Shown here piece after piece: positions 8,671 through 17,634 of a DNA stretch of 64,000 bases. Made by a program: the position numbers and the translations under genes. The first letter of the stretch is position 1; each line of letters opens with the position of its first letter. The stretch is taken from NCBI RefSeq assembly GCF_000374345.1, contig NZ_KB893976.1:62001-126000 (forward strand), in the 5' to 3' direction. The notes under the pieces were generated by a model. That model ran no database searches. It had not been told where the DNA came from and saw only the letters and a program-made list of their open reading frames with translations. This DNA is from Heyndrickxia acidiproducens DSM 23148 (lineage in GTDB: Bacteria > Bacillota > Bacilli > Bacillales > Bacillaceae_C).

Positions 8671-10776
8671 GTGAATGTCAGTATGATCCCGGCAACTGTA
8701 CCATTGCAGGGTGCCGGACGGGTGCCGGAAACAGTAAGCGGGCAAAGCACTTCCGATTTTTCAAATGTGCTTCGTGTCCTCTCCATGCAAAAAAGTACCG
8801 GTAAAGAAGAAATTGCCGGAAAGGAACAGGTGGATCTCGCAGTTTTCCAACAGATATTGCAGTGGCTGTCTGTGCCTGGTGCCGGGCAGGTGGAGGATGC
8901 AGGATCCTGCGAATTTTCGGGCTGCACAGATACAGACGGAGCGGGAGAAGCTGCAGCCGGCTTACTGGATGAAATATCGGCGATCATCAGCCCGTATGAT
9001 GCAAGCAGCAGAAAATTGGTACTGGAAACGAAGAAAGCAATAGAAAACCATGATGATACCGGTACAGCTGCCATGAATGTAATCATGTTGTTGGGGATGG
9101 TGCCGGTTGAATCGCTGCCCAAGCTGAATCAGTCCGGTTTAGACAGCTTGCTGAAAGAGGCGAACGCTATTTGGGACAATGTGAATGCAGCGGACGGAAC
9201 AGGTTTGAAATGGATGAAGATGGCAGAGCAAATGAACAAGTTGTCCACGAAAATTGAAAAATTTCTAAAAAACATGCCAAATCAAAACAGCACTTCAAGC
9301 GTCCAAAATCAGCCGAACAGTCAAAACGGCCTCACGATACAAGAAAAGGCTGAGGTTCTGCAAAAATCTTATTTGAACGCACTTGGGGATGAGGTGCTGC
9401 CAAAGGCTGTTCCAAACAAAAGCATGAAGCACCCCGCAAATTCCAACTTTGGCATGAATCGATTCATGGTTACTATGAGAGAATCTGATCCGCCTGCCGG
9501 AAGATTGCAAACCGGCTTACCATCATCTGAAAGCCAGGCAGCAGGGATGAATCCTGGGGAAAGTCCGGACAATGTGACCAGCGTAAAAGATGCCCGATTC
9601 CTTGTTGCCGGGAGCGAAAATGAAGTTTCTGTAAAATCAGCCGGGGAAGCGGCGGCAAAGCCGCCTGACCACGACCTAAAACAGATCGGCAATCATAAGG
9701 CAGCAGCGGAACGCTCAGAAGCCCCGGTAAAAATAACCGGGAAAACGACGGCAAATTCGTCCCGTGGCCAGGATCCAACGGGCAACAGGGCAGCAGGGAC
9801 AGATGCGCTGGAAACTCCAGCCAAAACGCCCGGAGCAACTCCAGCCATGCTCCCGGAGCAACTGCCAAATCAAATTGAAAAAACGCCAGCCCGAACCAAT
9901 ACAGGCGAAACTTCCGGTATGGCATCAGAAGAAAAAGCAACGCCGGCGGATGAAAATAGCTGCAAACCAGCGGGGAATTCCGAAACCGGGATGGGTGCCG
10001 ATAAAGCTTCCAGTCCGGCAGCCAGTAGCCATAATGGCCCTTTAGTGCGGGCAGCCAAAACCAGAAGCGGTTATCCGATCATTGGAGACACCAGCGGGCA
10101 AGTTTCTCATGATCCTTCCGAAAAAAATCAGGATCCTTCGATAAAGGAAAATGGCGGAAGCGGGAAGCCGGGTCAAGATCAGAGCTCAGTTCAACTGAAA
10201 GGCTTTGCATTAGATAAACATGATACAAATCAAAAAGTAAATCGCAGTTATGATCTTAATGAGAAGCCGTCAATTGACCCGAATGTCCAGGTATCACATC
10301 ATCAAATGGCAAAAACAGAACAGTTTACGCTCTATACCGGCGCAGATGAAAACCCGGTTTCATACCGGCAGTTCATTTCGGACTTTGCAGCCATTCTGCA
10401 TAGGGCCAGTTATTCGAACCGGCTGGGATCAAGCAGGCTGATGATACGCCTGCGCCCTGAAAACATGGGGTCGCTGCAGGTCGAATTAACTGAGCAAAAC
10501 GGGCAGCTGACGGCAAAGATCATCACCAACACGAGTGCGGCAAAAGATTTGCTGGACTCGCACTTGCAGCAGTTAAAGCAGGCATTTGCGGGCCAGCATA
10601 TTGATTTGGGCCAAATGAATGTGATTTATAAAGATATGCCGCAACAGACAAGTGATATGCAGCAGCCGCAGAACCAGGAAAAACGGCAGCAGCAGGAAAA
10701 TAAAAAGAAAGAACAAAACGGTACAGATCATTTTTCATCCTTTCTAAAAGATCAATTATTTGAAACGGAAGCGTAG
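8671..10776 (+). CDS. fliK: flagellar hook-length control protein FliK
   Basis: FliK is exported during hook growth and triggers the export specificity switch through FlhB. The 701-residue product is much longer than the roughly 490 residues of B. subtilis FliK. The extra length is a low-complexity Gly/Ala/Pro/Glu/Asn-rich middle (about 270-540) with recurring SAGEAAAKPP-, GKTTAN- and GETSG-like units. The conserved C-terminal domain (about 550-655) holds the LRPENMGSLQVEL motif. The GTG at 8671 is preferred because AAAGGAGG (8655-8662) lies 8 bases before it, while the GTG at 8662 is part of that site. It is followed at once by flgD. Confidence 0.93.
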   Translation: MNVSMIPATVPLQGAGRVPETVSGQSTSDFSNVLRVLSMQKSTGKEEIAGKEQVDLAVFQQILQWLSVPGAGQVEDAGSCEFSGCTDTDGAGEAAAGLLDEISAIISPYDASSRKLVLETKKAIENHDDTGTAAMNVIMLLGMVPVESLPKLNQSGLDSLLKEANAIWDNVNAADGTGLKWMKMAEQMNKLSTKIEKFLKNMPNQNSTSSVQNQPNSQNGLTIQEKAEVLQKSYLNALGDEVLPKAVPNKSMKHPANSNFGMNRFMVTMRESDPPAGRLQTGLPSSESQAAGMNPGESPDNVTSVKDARFLVAGSENEVSVKSAGEAAAKPPDHDLKQIGNHKAAAERSEAPVKITGKTTANSSRGQDPTGNRAAGTDALETPAKTPGATPAMLPEQLPNQIEKTPARTNTGETSGMASEEKATPADENSCKPAGNSETGMGADKASSPAASSHNGPLVRAAKTRSGYPIIGDTSGQVSHDPSEKNQDPSIKENGGSGKPGQDQSSVQLKGFALDKHDTNQKVNRSYDLNEKPSIDPNVQVSHHQMAKTEQFTLYTGADENPVSYRQFISDFAAILHRASYSNRLGSSRLMIRLRPENMGSLQVELTEQNGQLTAKIITNTSAAKDLLDSHLQQLKQAFAGQHIDLGQMNVIYKDMPQQTSDMQQPQNQEKRQQQENKKKEQNGTDHFSSFLKDQLFETEA

Positions 10777-10785
10777 GTGGAAAAT

Positions 10786-11442
10786 TTGACTTCTATAGAT
10801 CCCAGTGATCCCAATCTGCTATTCAGCAGCGCCACCGGCAGTTCGGCAAACAGCAGGCCAACAACGGGAAGCAAAACATTGGATGAAGACGCGTTTTTAA
10901 AGATATTAATCGCCCAGCTTGAAAATCAGGATCCGACAAACCCGATGGATGATTCCCAATTTATCGCGCAAATGGCCCAGTTTTCATCGCTGGAACAGAT
11001 GACAAACATGGGGAATGAGATAAAAAGCCTCGTAAAAGCACAGCAGCAGAACCGGCAAATCTCTTTAACGCAGTATATCGGCAAAGAAGTGTCCTGGAAT
11101 CAGACAACAGCGGCAGATGATGGAACAAAAACTACCACTTCCGGAACGGGCGTTATTACTGGCGTTATCTTTGGCGATGACAATTCAGTTACTTTTACAT
11201 TAACTGACGGAACTCAAGTGGGCGCAACTGATATTACTGCCATCAAAAGCGGCATAGATTCCAGTTCGGCCCTTATTCAGGCCAGTTATTTAATCGGGAA
11301 AAATGTCACTTATACAAACGGTGGCGGTGTTGAAGGATCGGCTGCAGTAAGCGCGGCTTCTATGCATGGCGGTTCTGCAGTGTTGACGCTGGACAATGGA
11401 GAGAAAATCTCAACCGATCAAATATTGAAAATTGCTGGCTAG
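10786..11442 (+). CDS. flgD: flagellar hook assembly scaffold FlgD
   Basis: FlgD caps the growing hook and helps subunits assemble. The product of about 218 residues has the conserved N-terminal FlgD motif (FLKILIAQLENQDPTNPMDDSQFIAQMAQFSSLEQM, about 41-76), a Tudor-like region, and a C-terminus rich in Gly/Ser. The start is uncertain: TTG 10786 has AGGTGG five bases upstream, while GTG 10777 directly after the fliK stop is in frame and adds three residues. The gene lies directly after fliK, as in B. subtilis (ylxG). Confidence 0.92.
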   Translation: MTSIDPSDPNLLFSSATGSSANSRPTTGSKTLDEDAFLKILIAQLENQDPTNPMDDSQFIAQMAQFSSLEQMTNMGNEIKSLVKAQQQNRQISLTQYIGKEVSWNQTTAADDGTKTTTSGTGVITGVIFGDDNSVTFTLTDGTQVGATDITAIKSGIDSSSALIQASYLIGKNVTYTNGGGVEGSAAVSAASMHGGSAVLTLDNGEKISTDQILKIAG

Positions 11443-11456
11443 GGGAGTGTAATGGA

Positions 11457-11864
11457 GTGAACAATATCCGGCATCCGTTTCCCATGCAGCAGCTCACACC
11501 CGTTCGTTCACTCAATCGGACAAAGCAAAACAGTAAGGAAACGCTCCAGCCTGATGGGTTCTCTGCCTATTTGCAAAATGCGCTGACAGACACAGCAGAC
11601 GCTAAGGCTTTGAAAATCAGCAAGCATGCCGGCGAGAGGCTGCAGGAGCGCGGAATTCAACTGGATTCTTCCACGTGGGAGGAAATAGGAGAGAAGGTGA
11701 GCGAAGCCAGGCAAAAAGGCTTAAATGAAATGCTTGTATTAGTAAAAGATGCTGCATTGATCGTCAGTGCTAAAAATTCGACCGTCATTACAGCAATGGA
11801 CCGCCATGAAGCGGGCGCCCGGATTTTCAGCAATATTAACGGCGCCATCATCATGGAATCTTAG
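11457..11864 (+). CDS. flagellar operon protein, TIGR02530 family
   Basis: The 135-residue product has a poorly conserved N-terminus and a conserved C-terminal region reading ISKHAGERLQERGIQL, then MLVLVKDAALIVSAKNSTVITAMDR. This pattern matches the TIGR02530 family, small proteins found in flagellar operons of several Firmicutes and of Thermotoga. No biochemical role is established. No signal peptide or membrane helix is visible, so it is probably cytoplasmic. It starts with GTG 11457 after GGGGAG. It sits between flgD and flgE, where B. subtilis 168 has no gene. Position suggests a hook-assembly or hook-export role, which is inference. Confidence 0.85.
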   Translation: MNNIRHPFPMQQLTPVRSLNRTKQNSKETLQPDGFSAYLQNALTDTADAKALKISKHAGERLQERGIQLDSSTWEEIGEKVSEARQKGLNEMLVLVKDAALIVSAKNSTVITAMDRHEAGARIFSNINGAIIMES

Positions 11865-11936
11865 GCAGGACCCAATACGGAAGCCCGGGCTGCGGAATGA
11901 CAGAAACAGCCCAATACAATAGAGAGGGGAAATAAA

Positions 11937-12749
11937 ATGTTACGTTCATTATATTCAGGTGTCAGCGGCATGAAAAACTTCCAAACCAAACTCGATACAA
12001 TCGGCAACAATATTGCAAATGTGAATACATACGGTTTCAAAAAAAGCCGTGTCACTTTTAAGGATACCATCAGCCAGACACTCGCAGGGGCGACGGCAGG
12101 TTCGAATCCCGGTATGGGCGGTACGAATGCAAAACAGATCGGGCTTGGGTCAACAACTGGTTCGATTGATATCATTGACACCCAAGGCAGCCCCGAATCA
12201 ACAGGGCGTATGCTTGATTTGGAGATTAATGGAGACGGATATTTTGCTCTCCAAGGGAAGGATACCCAAACAACATATTATACGCGTGCCGGCAATTTTT
12301 ATTTAGACGATGACGGCTACATTGTAAACTCGGATGGTTACAAGTTACTGAATTCCGATGGAGAAACCATGAACATTAATTCTTCAGAGGTTACCGGCTT
12401 TAGCATTGCTTCAGACGGAACCATTAATTTAACCGATGCAGAAGGAGCTAATCCTGAAAATCCGGGAAGAGTTGGCGTTGTCACTTTTCCAAACCCGGCA
12501 GGCTTAACCAAAGCGGGTGGGAACTTATACTTGGATAGTGTTAGTTCAGGAGCCCCAAACAATAATAATAGAATTCCCGGAACAGGAAGTAATGGTTCAA
12601 TTGAATCCGGCTTTTTGGAAATGTCCAACGTTGACTTATCCGAAGAACTTACCAACATGATTGTGGCTGAACGCGGATTCCAGGCGAACACCCGGATTAT
12701 TACGACATCAGATGAAATACTCCAGGAACTGGTTAATCTAAAACGATAG
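11937..12749 (+). CDS. flgE: flagellar hook protein FlgE
   Basis: FlgE polymerises into the hook, the joint between rod and filament. The 270-residue product is of the short Bacillus type. It has the axial N-terminal motif (RSLYSGVSGMKNFQTKLDTI, then GNNIANVNTYGFKKSR) and the C-terminal FlgE/FlgG motif VDLSEELTNMIVAERGFQAN. The order flgD-flgE within the fla/che operon identifies it as hook rather than distal rod protein, though older annotations use flgG. AGAGGGG stands before the ATG. It follows the TIGR02530 gene by 72 bases. Confidence 0.94.
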   Translation: MLRSLYSGVSGMKNFQTKLDTIGNNIANVNTYGFKKSRVTFKDTISQTLAGATAGSNPGMGGTNAKQIGLGSTTGSIDIIDTQGSPESTGRMLDLEINGDGYFALQGKDTQTTYYTRAGNFYLDDDGYIVNSDGYKLLNSDGETMNINSSEVTGFSIASDGTINLTDAEGANPENPGRVGVVTFPNPAGLTKAGGNLYLDSVSSGAPNNNNRIPGTGSNGSIESGFLEMSNVDLSEELTNMIVAERGFQANTRIITTSDEILQELVNLKR

Positions 12750-12789
12750 GAGGCAAGGGCCTGAGTTTTTAAAAAGGCCCTAAAATCAC

Positions 12790-13011
12790 TTGATCCTTGT
12801 AACGAGACTGAACGGCAAGACATTTATGCTGAACGCCCTCTATATTGAAACGGTAGAAAGTGTGCCTGACACAAGGATTACATTAACAAACGGGCACAGT
12901 TATATCGTAAAAGAAACGAGTAAAGAGATTGAACAAAAAATAACGGCGTTTTACCGTTCAGTTTCTTTATTTGGCAGGAACCTGGAAGCGGGGGGCAAAC
13001 ATGAAAAATAA
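12790..13011 (+). CDS. swrD: swarming motility protein SwrD (FlbD family)
   Basis: The 73-residue product begins MILVTRLNGKTFMLNALYIE, the FlbD/SwrD signature; SwrD (YlzI) of B. subtilis increases flagellar motor power for swarming. The protein has no membrane helix. It starts at TTG 12790 with only a weak upstream site (AAAAAGG about 12 bases away), so translation may be low or coupled. Its stop overlaps the fliL start by 11 bases. Gene position between flgE and fliL is the same as in B. subtilis. Confidence 0.9.
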   Translation: MILVTRLNGKTFMLNALYIETVESVPDTRITLTNGHSYIVKETSKEIEQKITAFYRSVSLFGRNLEAGGKHEK

Positions 13012-13426
13012 AATGGTACAAACCATGCTGATTATGATTTCGGTCATTTTACTCGCAGGTGTGATTACGTTAATTGTCATTTACAAAACGGACCAATCGT
13101 CAGCAGCAAAGCCGCCAAGCATTGATGACGTCGTGGATTCGTCGGTAGATATCGACCAGATGACGACCAACCTGAAAGATAACCATATCGTTCAGATTGC
13201 AATAAAAATAGAAGGCAGCGACAAAAAGGCAAAAGAAGAACTGACCAAACGGGATTTTCAAATCAAAGATATGATGATTGACGAACTATCAAATATGACA
13301 ATGGCAGATTTGCAGGGTGACGAAGGCAAGACAAAATTTAAAACAGATTTGAAAGAACGCTTAAATAAAATCATGCAGGACGGAACAGTCGTAAATGTGT
13401 ATATCACCTCTTATGTTATCCAATAA
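13001..13426 (+). CDS. fliL: flagellar basal body-associated protein FliL
   Basis: FliL is a single-pass membrane protein that surrounds the stator and supports torque. The 141-residue product has a short cytoplasmic N-terminus, one membrane helix at about 5-26 (MLIMISVILLAGVITLIVIY), and an external domain with DMMIDELSNMTMADLQGDEG, typical of the family. The ATG at 13001 is preceded by GGGGG and overlaps swrD. An upstream in-frame start at 12971 would fuse a hydrophilic extension to the membrane helix and is unlikely. Confidence 0.94.
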   Translation: MKNKMVQTMLIMISVILLAGVITLIVIYKTDQSSAAKPPSIDDVVDSSVDIDQMTTNLKDNHIVQIAIKIEGSDKKAKEELTKRDFQIKDMMIDELSNMTMADLQGDEGKTKFKTDLKERLNKIMQDGTVVNVYITSYVIQ

Positions 13427-13470
13427 GAATCACAGTTCTGTTTATTCATCTAAAAAGGGGGTGATTCCGT

Positions 13471-14472
13471 TTGCCGGAAGAGATTTTATCGCAGTCTGAG
13501 ATTGATGCCTTGTTGTCTGCATTGTCGACAGGTGAAATGAATGCGGAAGAAATCAAAAAAGAAGAAGATACGCAAAAAATTAAAGTGTATGATTTCAAGC
13601 GGGCATTGCGCTTTTCAAAAGACCAGATTCGAAGCCTGACAAGAATACACGAAAACTTCGCGCGTATCCTGACCACATTTTTTTCCGCACAATTGCGGAC
13701 CTATGTTCAGATTACGGTGGCATCGGCGGATCAGATTCCCTATGAAGAATTTATCCGCTCCATTCCTAAATTAACGATTCTAACGGTTTATGAAGTCCCT
13801 CCGCTTGAGGGGAATATCATCATGGAGATTAATCCGAATATCGCTTATTCGATGATGGACCGTGTACTTGGCGGGTACGGGGACAGCATGAATAAAATTG
13901 ATAAATTGACAGAAATTGAAAAGAAAATCATGACAAGAATTTTTGAACAAATGATTGACCAGTTGAGGGAAGCATGGAGCGAAATTACAGATATCAACCC
14001 CTGCTTAACGGAATTGGAAGTCAATCCGCAATTTCTGCAGATGATCTCTCCAAACGAAACCGTTGTAGTGATATCGCTCAACATGACAATCGGCGAGACA
14101 AGCGGCATGATTAATTTATGCCTGCCCCAGGTTGTACTGGATCCAATCATTCCGAAATTATCCGGCCATTACTGGATGCAGCAGACAAATAAGCAGGCCG
14201 ATCCGGAAAACGTAAAATTGCTGGAAGAGGGCATAAAAGATGCGAAAGTTCCGCTTGCTGTCGAATTGGGATCAACCAGCATCAAAATTGAAGAATTCCT
14301 TCATCTGGAACTTGGCGATGTCATCCGGTTGAATCAGACGATTGCAGAACCCATGGTCGTGAAGATCGATAAAATACCGAAATTTCTCGGGCAGCCCGGG
14401 AAATCCGGTACAAAGATGGCTGTCCAGATCATGGACATGATTGTGGAAGGGGATGAAGAAAAGTATGAGTGA
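13471..14472 (+). CDS. fliM: flagellar motor switch protein FliM
   Basis: FliM is the C-ring component that binds phosphorylated CheY. The 333-residue product has the N-terminal CheY-P binding peptide (ILSQSEIDALLSAL, residues 5-18), the middle CheC-like domain (about 45-230) and a C-terminal SpoA domain (about 255-325). It begins at TTG 13471 with AAAAAGGGGG just upstream. Its end overlaps the start of fliY by 8 bases, so the two switch proteins are probably translationally coupled. Confidence 0.97.
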   Translation: MPEEILSQSEIDALLSALSTGEMNAEEIKKEEDTQKIKVYDFKRALRFSKDQIRSLTRIHENFARILTTFFSAQLRTYVQITVASADQIPYEEFIRSIPKLTILTVYEVPPLEGNIIMEINPNIAYSMMDRVLGGYGDSMNKIDKLTEIEKKIMTRIFEQMIDQLREAWSEITDINPCLTELEVNPQFLQMISPNETVVVISLNMTIGETSGMINLCLPQVVLDPIIPKLSGHYWMQQTNKQADPENVKLLEEGIKDAKVPLAVELGSTSIKIEEFLHLELGDVIRLNQTIAEPMVVKIDKIPKFLGQPGKSGTKMAVQIMDMIVEGDEEKYE

Positions 14473-15598
14473 TGATATGCTATCGCAAGAGGAAATTGAT
14501 GCCCTTCTAAATGGCACCGCCAACGAGGGAGAAAAGCCGGATTCAAGTACGCTGAATGTGGAAGATTATTTGGACTCGATGGAAAAGGATGCACTGGGTG
14601 AAATCGGGAACATTTCATTTGGGAGTTCGGCAACGGCTTTATCTACATTGCTGTCCCATAAAGTGGAGATAACGACACCCGAAGTCGGGATTGTGCGGCA
14701 TGATAAATTGGCGGATGAGTTTCCGCATCCGTATGTAGCGATTCAAGTAAAATACACGGAAGGCTTTTCAGGCATCAATGTGCTCGTGATCAAACAGTCG
14801 GATGCCGCAATTATTGCCGATTTAATGCTCGGGGGAACAGGCGAAAACCCAAGTTCAGATCTCGATGAAATTCATTTAAGTGCGGTTCAGGAGGCGATGA
14901 ACCAAATGATGGGTTCTGCGGCCACATCAATGTCCGCCGTATTCAATAAACGGATTGACATTTCGCCGCCAACTGTATCATTATTGAATATTTTGGAAGG
15001 AGAAGGAACGGATTCCCTGCCAAATCAGGAGCTTCTTGTCAAAGTCTCGTTCCGGCTCATGATTCATAACTTAATAGATTCGCAAATTATGCAATTGCTG
15101 CCGCTGCAATTTGCCAAAAGTCTTGTGGCTGATTTGATCCACCAGGACGGAGACACACAAGGCGCGCATCATCCTGCTTCCGAAAGCGAAAGAACTGAAG
15201 CGGACACGCCCGCCCGGCAAACTGAGGAGAGCAGTACGGAAAACGAGCAGGGACAAGTTCCGCCCAAACAGGAAACTTACCAAAATGTGCAGCCGGCCGT
15301 CTTTACCAGCTTCGAGGATACACAACCGCATATTGGAACCAAGAATCTCGATATGCTGCTTGATATTCCGCTTCAAGTTACGGTTGAGTTGGGAAGGACA
15401 TCCAAAACGGTAAGGGATATTCTTGAAATGGGGCCGGGTTCGATTATTGAATTGGACAAGCTCGCCGGGGAACCTGTGGATATTCTTGTAAACCATCAAT
15501 TGATTGCGATCGGCGAAGTCGTTGTCATCGACGAAAACTTCGGCGTTCGTGTAACTGACATTGTCAGCCAAAAAGACAGGCTCAAAAAATTAAATTAA
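14465..15598 (+). CDS. fliY: flagellar switch protein and CheY-P phosphatase FliY
   Basis: FliY sits in the C-ring of Bacilli and dephosphorylates CheY-P. The 377-residue product has an N-terminal CheY-binding peptide (MLSQEEIDALLNG), two CheC-type active-site motifs (ALGEIGNISFGSSATAL near 43-59 and AVQEAMNQMMGSAATSM near 140-156), an acidic and Gln-rich linker at about 232-285, and a C-terminal FliN-like SpoA domain (LDMLLDIPLQVTVELGRT). ATG 14465 is preferred over an upstream in-frame start because it follows GGGGATGAAG and gives the expected N-terminus. Confidence 0.97.
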   Translation: MSDDMLSQEEIDALLNGTANEGEKPDSSTLNVEDYLDSMEKDALGEIGNISFGSSATALSTLLSHKVEITTPEVGIVRHDKLADEFPHPYVAIQVKYTEGFSGINVLVIKQSDAAIIADLMLGGTGENPSSDLDEIHLSAVQEAMNQMMGSAATSMSAVFNKRIDISPPTVSLLNILEGEGTDSLPNQELLVKVSFRLMIHNLIDSQIMQLLPLQFAKSLVADLIHQDGDTQGAHHPASESERTEADTPARQTEESSTENEQGQVPPKQETYQNVQPAVFTSFEDTQPHIGTKNLDMLLDIPLQVTVELGRTSKTVRDILEMGPGSIIELDKLAGEPVDILVNHQLIAIGEVVVIDENFGVRVTDIVSQKDRLKKLN

Positions 15599-15615
15599 TA
15601 TTGGGGGAAGATGGT

Positions 15616-15978
15616 ATGGCAAATACAATTTTGGTTGTGGACGATGCAGCATTTATGCGCATGATGATTAAAGATATTTTGACGAAAAACGGCTATGAGG
15701 TCGTTGCTGAAGCCTCAGACGGCGCCCAGGCAGTTGAAAAATACCGTGAACACCGCCCGGACCTGGTAACGATGGATATCACCATGCCGGAAGTGGATGG
15801 CATCAGTGCTTTAAAGCAAATTAAACAGATTGACAGCAGCGCAAGGGTGATCATGTGCTCGGCGATGGGGCAGCAGGCGATGGTGATTGACGCGATCCAG
15901 GCCGGCGCCAAGGATTTTATTGTCAAACCATTTCAGGCGGACCGCGTCATTGAAGCCATCAAGAAATCATTAAGTTAA
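15616..15978 (+). CDS. cheY: chemotaxis response regulator CheY
   Basis: CheY is phosphorylated by CheA and binds FliM; in Bacillus CheY-P promotes counterclockwise smooth swimming. The single receiver domain of 120 residues has the acidic pair D9/D10, the phosphoacceptor D54 (TMDITMPEVDG), the conserved Ser in MCSAMG and the lysine in FIVKPF. The ATG at 15616 follows GGGGGAAG. It lies between fliY and fliZ, as in B. subtilis. Because CheB here has lost its own receiver, CheY is the only REC domain in this operon. Confidence 0.98.
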   Translation: MANTILVVDDAAFMRMMIKDILTKNGYEVVAEASDGAQAVEKYREHRPDLVTMDITMPEVDGISALKQIKQIDSSARVIMCSAMGQQAMVIDAIQAGAKDFIVKPFQADRVIEAIKKSLS

Positions 15979-16002
15979 ACCTGCTAAGAAGGTGACAACA
16001 GT

Positions 16003-16689
16003 TTGCAAAGCCAATTCAAAAAGGGAATTTCAATTTTCAGCATCCTGATCTTTTTGATTTACGGGCATTATACTGTGGGTTATGCCCAGGCAGCTTCTTT
16101 TAACGGAAATGTAAAAGAATGCATGGAAAACCCGAAAAAATGCGAAAATCAGAAGCAGGGAGAAGATCGTTCCACAAAGCAAACAGAGGGTAAGTCTGTT
16201 GTGCAGGGCAGTTCGGTTGTAACGATAGGGGATATTGTGAAAATGATATTCGCACTTATCTTTGTGATCGCACTCTTATATTTTTTATTAAAATTTATCA
16301 ATAAAAGAAGCCGTTCTTACCAAAACAACAGGCTGATCCAGAATTTCGGCGGTACGCCTTTGGGCGGAAACAAGTCGCTGCAGATTGTAAAAGCAGGAAA
16401 AAGAATTCTTATCCTGGGCGTGGGCGAAGACATCCATTTAGTCAAAGAAATAGCGGACGAGGAAGAGGTCCGGGATTTTGTCGACCAGTACAATCAAAAA
16501 CTCGAACAAACAATGGAGCCAAGAGATTGGGTGTCAAAAGCAGTGAATGTATGGAAAAAACGGCATCAGAATCAACAAGCGGCTTCATCTTTCGGCAAAT
16601 TGCTGAAAACGCAAATCAATACGATGAAAAAAGACAGAAGCATGGTGATGAAAGAACTGGAACAGAAGGGGAAGCAAAGAGATGAATGA
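16003..16689 (+). CDS. fliZ: flagellar export apparatus protein FliZ (FliO type)
   Basis: FliZ/FliO assists assembly of the FliP-FliR export gate. The 228-residue product has a cleavable-looking signal peptide (residues about 1-30, hydrophobic [19 protein letters not shown]), a hydrophilic extracytoplasmic part with two cysteines ([13 protein letters not shown]), one membrane helix at about 80-105 and a basic cytoplasmic tail. TTG 16003 follows AAGAAGGTG. The stop overlaps the fliP start by 8 bases. Sequence conservation in this family is low, so position supports the call. Confidence 0.9.
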   Translation: MQSQFKKGISIFSILIFLIYGHYTVGYAQAASFNGNVKECMENPKKCENQKQGEDRSTKQTEGKSVVQGSSVVTIGDIVKMIFALIFVIALLYFLLKFINKRSRSYQNNRLIQNFGGTPLGGNKSLQIVKAGKRILILGVGEDIHLVKEIADEEEVRDFVDQYNQKLEQTMEPRDWVSKAVNVWKKRHQNQQAASSFGKLLKTQINTMKKDRSMVMKELEQKGKQRDE

Positions 16690-17347
16690 ATTTATGAATC
16701 TTTTAAGCAACGGATCGGCGGATACTGTATCAACCTCTGTAAAACTCCTTTTGTTCCTGACTGTGCTTTCGCTCGCGCCCAGCATCCTGATTCTTCTGAC
16801 ATCTTTTACACGGATCGTCATCGTGCTTTCATTTGTACGGACATCGCTCGGTACGCAGCAGGCGCCGCCCAACCAGGTGCTGGTCGGCCTTGCGCTGTTT
16901 TTAACTTTTTTCATTATGGCCCCGACTTTTCAACAGGTGAATAAAGAGGCGCTCACCCCTTTGTTCAACGATAAGATTACACTCGATGAAGCTTATGACA
17001 AAGCACAGGTGCCTTTTAAGGAATTCATGGCAAAACAGACGAGGCAAAAAGATTTGCAGCTTTTTTTGGATTATGCGAAGGAAAAGCAACCGAAATCGGT
17101 GCAGGATATACCGATTACAACACTGGTCCCGGCTTTTGCAATCAGTGAGCTGAAGACCGCTTTTGAAATCGGGTTTATGATTTTTATCCCGTTTTTGGTG
17201 ATTGATATGGTGGTTTCCAGTGTACTCATGTCGATGGGAATGATGATGCTGCCGCCGGTGACCATCTCACTTCCTTTTAAAATCTTGTTATTTGTATTAG
17301 TAGACGGCTGGTATTTGGTCGTAAAATCATTGCTTGAAAGTTTTTAA
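16682..17347 (+). CDS. fliP: flagellar type III export gate protein FliP
   Basis: FliP forms the core of the export gate with FliQ and FliR. The 221-residue product has four hydrophobic segments and the conserved FliP signatures [24 protein letters not shown] (near 41-64) and the C-terminal [20 protein letters not shown]. The length equals that of B. subtilis FliP. ATG 16682 overlaps the end of fliZ and is preceded by GGGG. fliQ follows 14 bases after the stop. Confidence 0.97.
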   Translation: MNEFMNLLSNGSADTVSTSVKLLLFLTVLSLAPSILILLTSFTRIVIVLSFVRTSLGTQQAPPNQVLVGLALFLTFFIMAPTFQQVNKEALTPLFNDKITLDEAYDKAQVPFKEFMAKQTRQKDLQLFLDYAKEKQPKSVQDIPITTLVPAFAISELKTAFEIGFMIFIPFLVIDMVVSSVLMSMGMMMLPPVTISLPFKILLFVLVDGWYLVVKSLLESF

Positions 17348-17361
17348 AGAAGGTGAACAGA

Positions 17362-17631
17362 ATGAGTCAGGAAATGGTGATTTCTTTGGCGGAAAAGGGC
17401 GTCATGGTGACATTGCTGGTATGCGGGCCGCTGCTGGCAATTGCACTGGTTGTCGGGTTGGTTGTCAGTATATTCCAGGCCGCGACGCAAATACAGGAGC
17501 AAACGCTCGCTTTTATCCCGAAAATTGTTGCGGTGCTGCTCGGGCTCATATTTTTCGGGCCGTGGATGCTTGGCCACATGCTTTCATATACGAAAGACAT
17601 TTTAATGAATCTGACACAGTATATAGGTTAA
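17362..17631 (+). CDS. fliQ: flagellar export gate protein FliQ
   Basis: FliQ is an 89-residue protein with two membrane hairpin helices. The sequence includes ALVVGLVVSIFQAATQIQEQTL, the family's most conserved stretch, at about 27-48. ATG 17362 is used because AAGAAGGTG (17347-17355) precedes it; the GTG at 17353 is part of that site. It lies between fliP and fliR as in all bacteria with this module. Confidence 0.96.
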   Translation: MSQEMVISLAEKGVMVTLLVCGPLLAIALVVGLVVSIFQAATQIQEQTLAFIPKIVAVLLGLIFFGPWMLGHMLSYTKDILMNLTQYIG

Positions 17632-17634
17632 AAC

